Counted from the stretch's first letter, positions 32,082-43,339 are shown. The stretch: DNA of 62,000 bases from Mesostigma viride (GCA_009746045.1 RPFO01000296.1:2266894-2328893); one strand, 5' to 3'. Program-made: numbers and translations. The notes: generated by a model from the sequence alone, not told the origin.

Positions 32082-34790
32082 CGCATGGATGGTGGTGGTG
32101 GGTGGCTGGCAGGCATGGATGGTGGTGGTGGGTGGCTGGCACGCATGGATGGTGGTGGTGGGTGGCTGGCACGCATGGATGGTGGTGGTGGGGTGCTGGC
32201 ATGCATGGATGGTGGTGGTGGGTGGCTGGCACGCATGGATGGTGGTGGTGGGTGGCTGGCACGCATGGATGGTGGTGGTGGGGTGCTGGCATGCATGGAT
32301 GATGGTGGTGGGGTGCTGGCATGCATGGATGGTGGTGGTGGGTGGCTGGCACGCATGGATGGTGGTGGTGGGGTGCTGGCATGCATGGATGGTGGTGGTG
32401 GGTGGCTGGCACGCATGGATGATGGTGGTGGGTGGCTGGCATGCATGGATGGTGGTGGTGGGGTGCTGGCACGCATGGATGGTGGTGGTGGGGTGCTGGC
32501 ATGCATGGATGATGGTGGTGGGGTGCTGGCATGCATGGATGGTGGTGGTGGGTGGCTGGCATGCATGGATGATGGTGGTGGGGTGCTGGCATGCATGGAT
32601 GGTGGTGGTGGGTGGCTGGCATGCATGGATGATGGTGGTGGGTGGCTGGCATGCATGGATGGTGGTGGTGGGGTGCTGGCACGCATGGATGGTGGTGGTG
32701 GGGTGCTGGCATGCATGGATGATGGTGGTGGGGTGCTGGCATGCATGGATGGTGGTGGTGGGTGGCTGGCATGCATGGATGATGGTGGTGGGGTGCTGGC
32801 ATGCATGGATGGTGGTGGTGGGTGGCTGGCATGCATGGATGATGGTGGTGGGTGGCTGGCACGCATGGATGGTGGTGGTGGGTGGCTGGCACGCATGGAT
32901 GGTGGTGGTGGGGTGCTGGCATGCATGGATGGTGGTGGTGGGTGGCTGGCACGCATGGATGGTGGTGGTGGGGTGCTGGCACGCATGGATGGTGGTGGTG
33001 GGGTGCTGGCATGCATGGATGATGGTGGTGGGGTGCTGGCATGCATGGATGGTGGTGGTGGGTGGCTGGCACGCATGGATGGTGGTGGTGGGGTGCTGGC
33101 ATGCATGGATGGTGGTGGTGGGTGGCTGGCACGCATGGACGGATGGTGGTGGGTGGCTGGCATGCATGGATGGTGGTGGTGGGGTGCTGGCACGCATGGA
33201 TGGTGGTGGTGGGGTGCTGGCATGCATGGATGATGGTGGTGGGGTGCTGGCATGCATGGATGGTGGTGGTGGGTGGCTGGCATGCATGGATGATGGTGGT
33301 GGGGTGCTGGCACGCATGGATGGTGGTGGTGGGTGGCTGGCATGCATGGATGATGGTGGTGGGTGGCTGGCATGCATGGATGGTGGTGGTGGGGTGCTGG
33401 CACGCATGGATGATGGTGGTGGGTGGCTGGCACGCATGGATGGTGGTGGTGGGTGGCTGGCACGCATGGATGGTGGTGGTGGGTGGCTGGCACGCATGGA
33501 TGGTGGTGGTGGGTGGCTGGCACGCATGGATGGTGGTGGTGGGTGGCTGGCACGCATGGATGATGGTGGTGGGGTGCTGGCACGCATGGATGGTGGTGGT
33601 GGGTGGCTGGCACGCATGGATGATGGTGGTGGGTGGCTGGCATGCATGGATGGTGGTGGTGGGGTGCTGGCACGCATGGATGGTGGTGGTGGGGTGCTGG
33701 CATGCATGGATGATGGTGGTGGGGTGCTGGCATGCATGGATGGTGGTGGTGGGGTGCTGGCATGCATGGATGGTGGTGGTGGGTGGCTGGCACGCATGGA
33801 TGGTGGTGGTGGGGTGCTGGCATGCATGGATGGTGGTGGTGGGTGGCTGGCACGCATGGATGGTGGTGGTGGGTGGCTGGCACGCATGGATGGTGGTGGT
33901 GGGTGGCTGGCAGGCATGGATGGTGGTGGTGGGTGGCTGGCACGCATGGATGGTGGTGGTGGGTGGCTGGCACGCATGGATGATGGTGGTGGGGTGCTGG
34001 CATGCATGGATGGTGGTGGTGGGGTGCTGGCATGCATGGATGGTGGTGGTGGGTGGCTGGCACGCATGGATGGTGGTGGTGGGGTGCTGGCATGCATGGA
34101 TGGTGGTGGTGGGGTGCTGGCATGCATGGATGGTGGTGGTGGGTGGCTGGCACGCATGGATGGTGGTGGTGGGGTGCTGGCACGCATGGATGGTGGTGGT
34201 GGGGTGCTGGCATGCATGGATGATGGTGGTGGGGTGCTGGCATGCATGGATGGTGGTGGTGGGGTGCTGGCATGCATGGATGGTGGTGGTGGGTGGCTGG
34301 CACGCATGGATGGTGGTGGTGGGGTGCTGGCATGCATGGATGGTGGTGGTGGGGTGCTGGCATGCATGGATGGTGGTGGTGGGTGGCTGGCACGCATGGA
34401 TGGTGGTGGTGGGGTGCTGGCATGCATGGATGGTGGTGGTGGGTGGCTGGCACGCATGGATGATGGTGGTGGGTGGCTGGCATGCATGGATGGTGGTGGT
34501 GGGGTGCTGGCACGCATGGATGGTGGTGGTGGGGTGCTGGCATGCATGGATGGTGGTGGTGGGTGGCTGGCACGCATGGATGGTGGTGGTGGGTGGCTGG
34601 CACGCATGGATGGTGGTGGTGGGGTGCTGGCATGCATGGATGATGGTGGTGGGGTGCTGGCATGCATGGATGGTGGTGGTGGGTGGCTGGCACGCATGGA
34701 TGGTGGTGCACCACCATCGACATGGTGGGTGGCTGGCACGCATGGATGATGGTGGTGGGGTGCTGGCATGCATGGATGGTGGTGGTGGAC
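32082..34790. repeat. 30-bp minisatellite (about 90 copies)
   Basis: An almost perfectly regular 30-bp unit (GGCTGGCATGCATGGATGG plus GTGGTGG). Only three positions vary in a two-state way: GGTGGCTGG or GGGTGCTGG, ACGCATG or ATGCATG, and GATGGTGG or GATGATGG. One 1-bp phase slip occurs near 33140. Near the end, 34700-34717 is a perfect 18-bp palindrome ATGGTGGTGCACCACCAT, showing that a small inverted segment is present. Very long open frames on both strands are artefacts. Confidence 0.95.
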
Positions 34791-35140
34791 ATATCGCTGG
34801 CTGAGGACCAACACGAAAAAAGAAAACATTTAGCTGGCAGAGGACCAATACGAAAAAATACTCTGGTCGCTCGCTGAGGACCAACCCTTAAAAAGAAGCC
34901 GTGTCGCTGGCTGAGGACCAACACGAAAAAAGAAAACATATTGCTGGCTGAGGACCAACCCTAAAAAAGAAGGCATATCGCTGGCTGAGGACCAACACGA
35001 AAAAAGAAGCCATGTCGCTGGCTGAGGACCAACCCTTAAAAAGAAGGCATATCGCTGGCCGAGAACCAACCAGAAAAAAGAAGTCATGTCGCTGGCTGAG
35101 GACCAACACGAAAAAACAAGCCATATCGCTGGCTGAGGAC
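34791..35140. repeat. ~37-bp tandem repeat (about 9 copies)
   Basis: Units contain TCGCTGGCTGAGGACCAAC followed by an A-rich stretch (ACGAAAAAAGAA or CCTTAAAAAGAA). Together with the preceding arrays it fills the gap between the divergent genes C and B. Confidence 0.9.
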
Positions 35141-35609
35141 TACAAAAGGGCATCATAGACGCCACCCTGCTCGCGCGAGTAAGTAGGGGTTCGTTGCACA
35201 TTTACCTGCACGCATAAATCAGGAAGGGGGAAAAACGGCATTGAACAGGACCACGATTAGAATTGGGCTAGCTATAAACTAACCGGACCATTTGAAGGCA
35301 TAGCAACAAACATCACGCTCGACATCAAAAAAGACTGCGCTGTTGATGCACCTTTTTCATTATGGCGGCGAGTTGAGGCGGCATTTGTCTCACCATCTTC
35401 AGGCAGCGATGATTATTACAGAAAACAGCTATGGCGGCAGCAGTGGTGGTGCGGTTTTCGAAACCCAACAGCTGTTGTGACCGATCGTCCGTGGAGCGAC
35501 CCCTGTCAACGGCCCAGCGTAACCGGCGTTCAGGACGGAAAACGTGGCATGCTCGCCATTCGGCCAACGAGGCGAAACGCGGCGCTAGATTATTCTTATT
35601 GACAAACCG
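35141..35609. other. spacer upstream of gene B, no gene seen
   Basis: Single-copy sequence. A 112-codon minus-strand frame (35325-35663) overlaps the plus-strand promoter motifs and shows no recognisable features, so I do not call it. Confidence 0.4.
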
Positions 35610-35705
35610 CGCATGCGGATTGGACGACTCACAATGTGACGTAATCCAAGCGTCGGTCTTCACGGTCCCGCAGGTATAAAAAGGAACAACACGCAGCCAA
35701 TTTGA
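35610..35705 (+). promoter_or_regulatory. candidate promoter of gene B
   Basis: An inverted CCAAT (ATTGG, about 35618), a CRE-like TGACGTAA (about 35637) and TATAAAAAGG (35675-35684) are correctly ordered for the plus strand, predicting a start near 35705. A CTGCA-type hairpin (GTCACTCTGCAAAGCGAC, about 35838) lies in the leader. Confidence 0.5.
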
Positions 35706-36529
35706 CGCTACAATCGGGATGTTTGGATTCGGGCGTCACCATGCTGCCGTGGATAACGACGTCCGCGGTTCGATTCTAGCGTGAGCCCGGTGCTTTTTTG
35801 CACGTCGTCTGAGAGATCATCTGTCATATTACCACCAGTCGTCACTCTGCAAAGCGACGTGCCTACTGCCACGTGGTATGGCAAAAATTTCGAATGCAGA
35901 ACTTTTGGGGTATACAAATAAATATATTCATGAATCGGGTATAGTAAATGTATGGGGATATATACTAACATGCTAGCCAATATATTTATACTTTCTGCTG
36001 TCCATATGCTTATTATTATGATTATTGTTATGAATATGATATATGTTCTTTCTAATATTTGTTAAATATATTTTCCTATTTACTGCTAACTTACTGTACT
36101 AGTTTTTTATATAAATGACTAGTACTAGATAGATTAATGCCATGAATACAAATTTAAAATATAGATTAAATTTTATGACAATATTACATATATTTATGGA
36201 CATCACTCTTTTTTTCATACAATAAGTAGAAAATATTTAGTATTAGAGATAGCTAGTCTGTCCAGTTCATATTTCTTCTATCTAAACAATAATGATTGTA
36301 ATAGAAATAGTACTAAATACTAATTAAAACTATATAAATACCAATAAATACTTTCCATATTTCTGCTACATAATTAAACAATAATGATTAAAACAATTAT
36401 GTTCAATATTCAATATTCAATTTCATTTAGTAGAATCTTAAATAATTCCATGAATTAATTCACGTATTTTCCTGTCTTGGTGTGATCATCCAGGTACCTC
36501 GATCGGCAACGACACGACACGCCTGAAAA
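35706..36529 (+). other. gene B leader or intron, very AT-rich
   Basis: A short frame begins at ATG 35719 (22 codons). The stretch 35880-36480 is strongly AT-rich without coding potential. If transcription starts near 35705 this region is 5' UTR and possibly an intron. Confidence 0.4.
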
Positions 36530-39500
36530 ATGAGCCGGGAAGGTGTGTTTCCAATGATGCAAATCTTGGTCGCGCTGCAGCGCGACCTCTTCTCAGTTCC
36601 ATACGAAAAGGCCTTAAAACTTGTGTGTAACTTCGCAAGGGTCGCGCTGCAGAGCTACCAAAAATTTCATGAAGTTTGACTTTCTCTATATTTGCTTCGC
36701 AATTGAGATTCTTTTGTATCTGCGAAGAAGGTGGGGTCATTTCGCGGAGTGACCCTGCTAATATGTAAATTTTTCCGTGAATTTCTTTTTGTTTCTGCAG
36801 CACGGGAACGGGTGTTTCTTTCGCCAACCTCCTCCTCCTTGCGTGGCGGCTTTGCTAATCGACTCAATGCCCACAACTTGAGCATCGGGACACCGACGCC
36901 CCTTGCAGCGGATCTGAAAAACAGCTCGAAACGAAATTTCGGGAATGAGAACCGCAGCACCTCGCCCGCCGTCAGGAAGCCAGCGAAAAGGCCTGGCCAG
37001 TACGCCGAGAAGAAGTCTGTTGTGGGGACTCATCTTGCTGATGAGGCGTACAACGTAGTTCATCACATGAGGAATGAATCTACCAAGCGGGCCTCTTTTG
37101 AGGAGATTGTTGATGGCTTCAATAAGAGGGCTGACGAGCTCAAGGCGGAGCATTTTGACATTCCGGTGGCCAAGCTTTTTGATGAGCAGCGGCTTGCACA
37201 ACTGTCGAGGTCTTGGGTGGCTCGGCTGATCGCCCTTTTTGACGACCTGTCGAAATCCGACCATGACAGAGACGTCAAGATCATTTTGGTGTCAACTCTT
37301 TTTTGTGGGGACGACATCGAGAAGGAGTTTTCGGCGGCAGAGTTGGAGAGAATGACGGGTGTCCCCGCGAAGACCATTCTCAAAGTTCGGGCGATCAGAA
37401 AGCAACAGAAGATGGAGTTCCTGACGCGTGCGCTGGCGCGAAAGAAGAGGAAGTTGCCCCAATTTGTAATCGAGTCGATCGCGCAGGCTTGGACTGATGA
37501 GGAGAACTCGCGCGCTTCGCCCCAAGAGAGGGATACCATAAAGACGCACGAACGAGTTGGCAATCGTGCGATTTTGGTTGGTGTCCAAGGGGCCTACTTC
37601 TACCTCACCTCGAAGGAGGACATATATCTCAAGTTTTTAGCGGAGCACACGTACTGGGACAAGAAAAGTCCGCAGTATGAGAAGGATGTCGGCATCCATG
37701 TCGGATATACGACTTTCTGCAAGTACGCCCCCAAAACCGTCAAGGGGAAGTGGAAGGAGAGAAACGTGTGCGCCTGTGAGACGCATACGGTCATGCAGTC
37801 GAAGGTAGCGGCATGGACTAGGTACTGCAAGGCGAAGCACGGCAAGAACTGCAAGTGCGGCGACGAGTGTGAGGGATGTTTAAGGGCGAGATTGCCTGAC
37901 GGCACGTGCGGGATGTTCGAAAGCCTGCACACGACCGAATGGGTGAAGCACTTCCATTGCCGTGTGGCGGAGGCGGATGGGGGAAGTGAGCTGGGGGGTG
38001 GGGCAAACTCGGCGAGAAACGAAGAGGAGGAAGGGGACAATAATGTGACGGAAGATGAATGGCAGGGGCAAGACCTTGACGATCTTGAAATAAATGAGAG
38101 GATCGTGGAGGATGAGGAAGGGGTGCCAAGGGTAGGGGACCCATCCATGGAGGAGGGGTCTGTCTTTCGCATTCTGAAGAGGGCATGTATGGAGAACTCG
38201 TGTCCCGAGTCCCGGTGTGGCATCAAAGACTGGGTGTTGTGTGACCGGGACAAGAATTCAACAGAACTACTAAATTGGTTCAGATACGTGAAGAAGGAGG
38301 TAGTGGTTTCCCGACCGGCAGGGGAGGTAAGCGTGTTTGGATTTTGTGACGCAATTATTTCGCAGCGTCATTCTGCAGCGCGATGTTAATTTAAAGGCTT
38401 TTCTGATACTTTATGAATATGTTACTTGCAAATTTACTTCATCCCTTGGTTAAAACAGGACGCGACCGATCGGCGGGTCCCGGAGAAGGTCAAGCGGCCC
38501 GTACAGGAAACGATGAGGTCAACGCCCGCGCAGCTGAGGCTGGCGATTATCGAGAGTTGGGAGGACTTTACCAACCACTGCTTTACGTCATGGTGGCAGT
38601 CGGCAACGATCAAGGACCGGGAGAGGAACATGACTGAGGGGGATGTGCTCGTGCATGGAGATTGGGCCGAGAATTACGAGAACAACAACTACGTCCAACT
38701 GCAGTCGCAGTACTTTCACAAGACGAGCTTTGTCCTCATGCCCATGATCGTGCGATATTTGCACAATGGTGCGATGGCAAAGCGAACGTTCTTTTTTCTC
38801 GGGGAAGCCAAGATGAAGCGGGGAGAGCGGGCGCTCGTCTACGCGCTGAGGACAATCATGGAAACCCTGCGCGGACTTGGTGTGGGGGTGAAGAGGATGT
38901 TCATGTGCTCTGACAACTGCTCATCCCAGTTCAAGTCCAAGTACGTGGTTAACGCCGTCTTCCGCCTCCTCATGCAGGATCCCGACTTGGAATCCTTCGA
39001 GTACCACTACTTGGGTGAGCAGCACGGGAAGGGGGAGGTGGATGGTCAGGGAGCGAAGTTCAAGTGCATTGTGAGGAACATGCAATGCATTCCTGAGAAC
39101 CAGGGCATCGTTACAGGGCGCCAGATCGTCAAGTACATGCGGGACAGCTGGGAAGGAGGCAAAACCACGAGCAGGGAGTCGGCCCGCGCTCGGGCAGAGG
39201 GCGTCCACCGTCATTTCTTTCATTTTCCTGAGGTGCGAAACTCAATTTTTCTTGAACTTGATTGAGGTATCTCTGCAGAGTGACCTTTTGCCCATTTGCA
39301 TTTTATTATTTGATAATGCTAAAAGAACTGGTATGAATTAGCGTCTTATATAGTGAAAAATGCATGCAAAGCACTTTCAAAGGGGTATCTCTGCAGAGTG
39401 ACCCTTCATGTGTACTTGATCTATTGACACATACCAACTTTCCGTTTCTGACATTCTCCCTCATTGCAGGACCTCGACTCCGGCGCCCGTATGATACCGA

Positions 39501-40213
39501 CGCGTGTCGAGGCCATCAAGCAAGCGCACTGGTGGCGCCTGGACAAGTCTGACCCGGGGCTCCTGATGATGAGGCGTTTTTCGTGCTACTGCCCAGCCTG
39601 CCTAGCTAACAGGTGGGAGGAGTGCCGGACCGAGTGGACACATATCGAGGAATTTAACGATGAGGGCCAAACGATGAAAACTTTCCGCCTGATGCCGCCA
39701 ACGCAGCCCATACCTCCGGTTCGCCAGCTGACGCGGGCGGAACTGCTGAAGGATCAAAGGGATGCCATTGGCAGGCAGATGCGCATGTATGATTACATCG
39801 CAGTTCCGTCAGACAGAGAGGACGTGAACCACAATTCCGCCCACCCTTTTTGGGTGATGCAGGTGGTGAGGGAGGCCTCAGTGCTGGAGAAGGAGGAGGT
39901 TAGGTGGGTTGAGGGACAAAACGGACGGCAGAAGGAGATTTTCTTGCCCGGCCACGCCGTTCTGGCGGTTCGGCTGTGGAAGCGAGATATGCATGACCCC
40001 CTGCATTTTACTCTGGATTTGGCTGATTGGCCGGAGTCCCGCCCAGCCGACCTGGTCGATTGCTATCTGTGCATCTCCGCTGCTCTTCCGCTCCAGTGCA
40101 TGGTCCTTGGCAACCAAAGGCAAGCCTACGTTGATATGAGCAAGGAGCTTGACGCGTGGCTAACCGCTCTTGTACGCAACCAGCAAGCCCCGGAGGGGCT
40201 GCCACCGGCTTAA
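36530..40213 (+). CDS. gene B: candidate transposase of the 27-kb element (RNase-H-fold, D-D-E)
   Basis: Exons 36530-36542, 36801-38326, 38459-39232 and 39470-40213 give 1,018 residues in one frame. The short first exon (MSRE) is tentative; it is the first ATG after an in-frame stop, and its donor joins in phase. In order: an N-terminal basic segment, a probable helix-turn-helix (LERMTGVPAKTILKVR, ~184-202), a Cys/His cluster from ~311 (CKYA, CACETH, CKCGDECEGC), an acidic linker, then an RNase-H-like core with HGDWAENY (Asp 581), CSDNC (Asp 665) and HGKGEVDG (Glu 706 or Asp 708). The D-83-D-40-E spacing is typical of DDE transposases. The C-terminal domain has further Cys pairs (CYCPACLANRWEEC). 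It is paralogous to gene A with the last two introns at matching sites. All three introns hold CTGCAG-type palindromes. No disabling change is seen. Confidence 0.75.
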
Positions 40214-40736
40214 ACTTTCGGGGACGCTCCGCAGCGCCACCCCTACGGATCTTTAAGCCTGGGCTTTATTCGCCTACGGTTGGGACAGTGTTTATTCGTG
40301 TTTATATATTTTTGGAGAACATTTTTTTGTTTTTTCATATGTTACATTAGATGACAAGTGGCTGGGAACATTGTTAGCCTCGGTAGTGACAAATTTTAGT
40401 ATATTTCCGTGTCGAAATGGCGAGTATTTTATTTAACTTGTACAATAATTATTTCGAATTACAAATTTATAATTTGGTTTGACCTAAAAATCATGTCGTC
40501 ACTCAAATATAGTAGTTGCTGTGTAGGACTTTCCGTCTGCAAATTGGTTCGTACTAATTTCGAATGTCACAACAATGTTACTGTACTAAGGCCTGTTTGG
40601 TAGATGTCTTAAAACACAAATTCGCTCCGGAAGTGCCAAAGTACCTTGCTTGTAACCGGACTAGTTACGAATTGTGATTGGAAGGTTGTCCCCTACAACC
40701 ACAAGGAATAGAGGGGACGCTCCGCAGCGCCACCCA
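36570..40736. repeat. CTGCAG-centred palindromes in gene B introns and 3' flank (8 copies)
   Basis: Intron 36543-36800 has three, starting near 36570 (GGTCGCGCTGCAGCGCGACC, a perfect palindrome), 36640 and 36735. Intron 38327-38458 has one near 38363. Intron 39233-39469 has two near 39266 and 39381. The 3' flank has two near 40214 and 40711. None is in an exon. The arms differ between copies but remain complementary. Confidence 0.85.
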
Positions 40737-40809
40737 TACGACAGTCCGGACCGGGCTTTGCTGAAATAATTTTCTCACTCGCAACTTAGCCATCAAACTC
40801 ACTTTTACG
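40214..40809. other. gap between genes B and D, no gene seen
   Basis: Gene B 3' flank, moderately AT-rich, bounded by two palindromes of the GGGACGCTCCGCAGCGCCACCC type. It probably includes the gene B 3' UTR and the gene D promoter. Confidence 0.5.
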
Positions 40810-41282
40810 ATGGAGCGCGCCGATGTTTTTGGTTCGCAGCATACATATGTGCATGTCGATAAAAAGGAGCATGCGGCCAACATGTATGTTGAAATCGACT
40901 CCCCCCCCACGACTTCCCACGCTCCCTGCGGGGACCGTTTGGAGGTTGGGGTTCAGGTGTCATTGCGTTCGGAAACGGGATGATCGACCTGATGCCCCCA
41001 GATTCAGATTTGGCGCCTGCCCCCCGTGTTCCGGGTAAGGCCAGGGTGGTGCAATGCCTCCAGAATGAGGGCACGGAAATTTCGCCCAATGTCTCGGCTG
41101 TGCGCCTCCGGGCTGAGGCCCAGCATGAGTTCTTGAATGCGGCGGAAATAGGTGGGGCCGTATGGGCCCCCAAACAATTTTCCAACGAGCCTCCAAATTT
41201 CGTGGGGGACTTGTACAAGGGAGCGTACAAGTTTCGTGACATTGAGATCGATGGATGGGGGTCATTTCTCCAGGAAAAGTGA
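40810..41282 (+). CDS. gene D: small protein of unknown function near the right end
   Basis: ATG at 40810, stop at 41280-41282, about 157 residues if one frame change is allowed in the eight-C run at 40901-40908. The first part reads MERADVFGSQHTYVHVD and the second GPFGGWGSGVIAFGNG through GSFLQEK. Composition on both sides of the C-run is protein-like, which favours a homopolymer error over real decay. It lies between gene B and the right inverted repeat, so it may be an accessory protein of the element. I recognise no domain. Confidence 0.45.
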
Positions 41283-41695
41283 ATGCCGGTCCCATTTGGC
41301 AAATATAATCGATGATTAATTCCATGCAACATTTTGCGTTGGTCAAATGTGTAAATTTGCATTATTCATCGATTCAATAAAATTATGGGGGTGGGTATAC
41401 CCACCATTTGATGGTTGAAAGTACTACTAGCTTCGTCGATTAACTCTTCTCAACATGGTCCTCTAGTCGACTAGGATTGTACCAATCCATCAGGGTATCG
41501 AGAAACTTGTTATGCCGAAACACTCCGGTCGAAAATTTCGTGCCACCTGCAGGCAATCAAAAAGCGCACGCGGACCGACGGGAAAGAGTAGTTAGTCACG
41601 AAATTAAAAAAACGACAAAAAGTGTCACACGCGGCCCGGCGGGAAAGAGTAGTTTGTTACGAAGTTAAAAAAACGACGAAAAGTGTCACACTTTT
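41283..41695. repeat. right subterminal region with a ~63-bp direct repeat
   Basis: Two tandem copies (about 41568-41630 and 41631-41692) each contain GGGAAAGAGTAGTT, GTTACGAA or GTCACGAA, a poly-A stretch and AAAAGTGTCACAC. The GTGTCACAC part also matches the inside of the left end. Subterminal direct repeats are common binding sites for transposases. Confidence 0.65.
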
Positions 41696-41720
41696 CGGAA
41701 CATTCGAAGTGGGCCCGGCC
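41696..41720 (-). repeat. right terminal inverted repeat of the 27-kb element
   Basis: 25 bp, the exact reverse complement of 14486-14510. The AAAA target duplication follows at 41721-41724. Confidence 0.9.
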
Positions 41721-42087
41721 AAAATCCTTGCACGCATGGGCCTTCTTGGTGAGATTAAGCTGACCGCCCACCGCCTCCCCCGCGCGCGGGGTAAGGCAGG
41801 GGCGCCTCCGCTTCTTCTCATCTTTGAGAGCCCAGCGGACAAGATTTCGTTTCTCAGACGCCGCAAGCTAGCGGCTCGAGAAGACTCACTTCACCGTGGA
41901 CGACGACTTGACCCTGGCGCAGCAACAACGGCGACGGGAGCTATGGCCGACCTACCTCCAGCTCAGGCAGACCAAGGCGGGTCAGCCGGTGTACTGGAAG
42001 GGGGCGGCCATCTACGTCGGCCACAAGCCCTGGCACGCGACCCCCTCGACCACCGCCGTCCCAGCGACTCCAGCAGCCCCAGCCTAG
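41721..42087 (+). pseudogene. 3' part of split LINE ORF1
   Basis: Continues the copy interrupted at 14485. It encodes the ILARMGLLGEIK to [10 protein letters not shown] region and the C-terminal domain ([19 protein letters not shown]), ending at TAG 42085-42087. A short insertion or rearrangement near 41868-41885 shifts the frame relative to the intact copy at 47670-48029. Confidence 0.85.
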
Positions 42088-42200
42088 GGGAATACAGCAG
42101 TAGTATAGTGTAGAATAGTTAGACCGAGTGGCCTTGTACACGCCCGCCTACTACAGGCACTATACCAGCTGAGGCCTAGCATTTTTAGTCATGTACATGT

Positions 42201-42540
42201 CCGCCACCCGTGGACTTTTCGTGATAGACTCGGCATGGACATGTGCTACACTAGACGTGACGGGCTCACCCCCGGGCAGCCTCCTGGAAACTTGTCTGTA
42301 ATATGGAGGCAGATGGTGCGCAAGGATAGGTGGCAAGTAGTGATGAAGGAGACCACCCCCAAGCCTGTGGGGGCTCCGCGCGTGACCAGGTATGGCATTC
42401 ATAGCGATTCGGGCCGCGGTGCCCACACCCCTGTAACTAGGACCTAGATAGCTTACACCATCCATTCCATCCCATGTTCCCCTCCCACTGAGGACTTATG
42501 CTCACGTGACGCAGTCACGTGTCTATTAATTAATTAATTA
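42201..42540 (+). mobile_element. 5'-truncated LINE (ORF2 C-terminus) with (TTAA)n tail
   Basis: Flanked by ATGT (42197-42200 and 42541-42544). Encodes NLSVIWRQMVRKDRWQVV, homologous to the reverse-transcriptase C-terminus at 57114-57521 ([18 protein letters not shown]). Ends in a (TAAT)n tail. This is the autonomous LINE family that could mobilise the ORF1-only copies. Confidence 0.7.
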
Positions 42541-42652
42541 ATGTGTGCCTATGATGAGCCACCCTCCAGATGATGCCTAGCTTTATTTTATTATGCAGTG
42601 CCCATGCAGAGAGCTGCTCTCTGCTGAGATGCCATGCCCTCGGCTCTTGTAT

Positions 42653-43339
42653 CAAGGAGACAACCAGCGCAGGCCAGAAATCGGGAGAATCCGGACCATG
42701 GTAGCGCGAGCCTGCCGTTATCTTGTCCGCGTGTTCGAGTCGTTCAGGATGATGAAGATGAATGGTGATGGAAATGTGTATCCTTGTGCATTGAAATTAT
42801 GGCTGGCTTACGTGTAGAGCGACTAGATGACCTAGACGGTGGGGCCGGAAACAGCATGCTTGATCAGGGCGTGTGTTTCGAGCCTAACAGGCCGGGAGTG
42901 TCTAGTGGTGAGCACCATTGCTGCGATCGCTCTCCCACCATTTACGAGGAAATACCCGCAAATGGAAAACCACTGAAAAGGTAGCTAGTCAGTCATCACG
43001 TTAGCCATGCCATGATTCCAAACGTCCAAGAACTGCACACGGTGCAAAGGCAAAAAGCCGGAGGACAGCACTTTCAAATGTGCGGCGGGAACCAAAAGCC
43101 CGCGGATGCCAGAAAACATCGTGTTGCGGCAGCGACGCGACGATGTGGACAACGAATCCAGTGCCAAGCTCGGAACGGCCGCAAAGGAGATCTGGCATCA
43201 CAGGGTTCAGATGTGCGGAGATACTATGCGATCCAGCCGGTCCACGACCTGTTTGTAGAGCTTGTGCCAAGGGGCAGCACCGAACAGATCTGGGTGACGT
43301 TGCAAAAAGCATCGGACTTGACGGAGCATAATGGCTCGG
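42653..43339 (-). mobile_element. 5'-truncated Penelope-like element
   Basis: 687 bp nearly identical to 43531-44219. Contains the end of the reverse-transcriptase gene and the 3' UTR. Flanked by the 6-bp duplication TTGTAT (42647-42652 and 43340-43345). Confidence 0.8.

Larger units (their letters stand above)
14486..41720. mobile_element. 27.2-kb TIR-bounded giant DNA transposon
   Basis: The two ends are perfect 25-bp inverted repeats beginning GGCCGGGCCCACTTCGAA. Looser similarity (AGTGTGACACTTTTC) extends inward. They split one LINE ORF1 copy exactly: the left flank ends GAGAGC-AAAA, the right flank starts AAAA-TCCTTGCAC, and the intact copy at about 47670 reads GAGAGC-AAAA-TCC with a single AAAA. 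The insertion therefore made a 4-bp duplication. It contains gene C (minus), gene B (plus), gene D (plus), the palindrome family, three tandem arrays and a later copia insertion. Without the copia it would be about 19.9 kb. Gene B is the best transposase candidate. The superfamily is not recognised. Confidence 0.85.

Noticed and set aside
31874-34939. Very long open frames (900-1,000 codons) on both strands across the 30-bp array
   Set aside because: The period is a multiple of 3 and lacks stops in several frames at once, so openness is automatic. There is no start context or unique domain.
35325-35663. 112-codon minus-strand frame upstream of gene B
   Set aside because: It overlaps the plus-strand CCAAT, CRE-like and TATA motifs and shows no domain or splice evidence.
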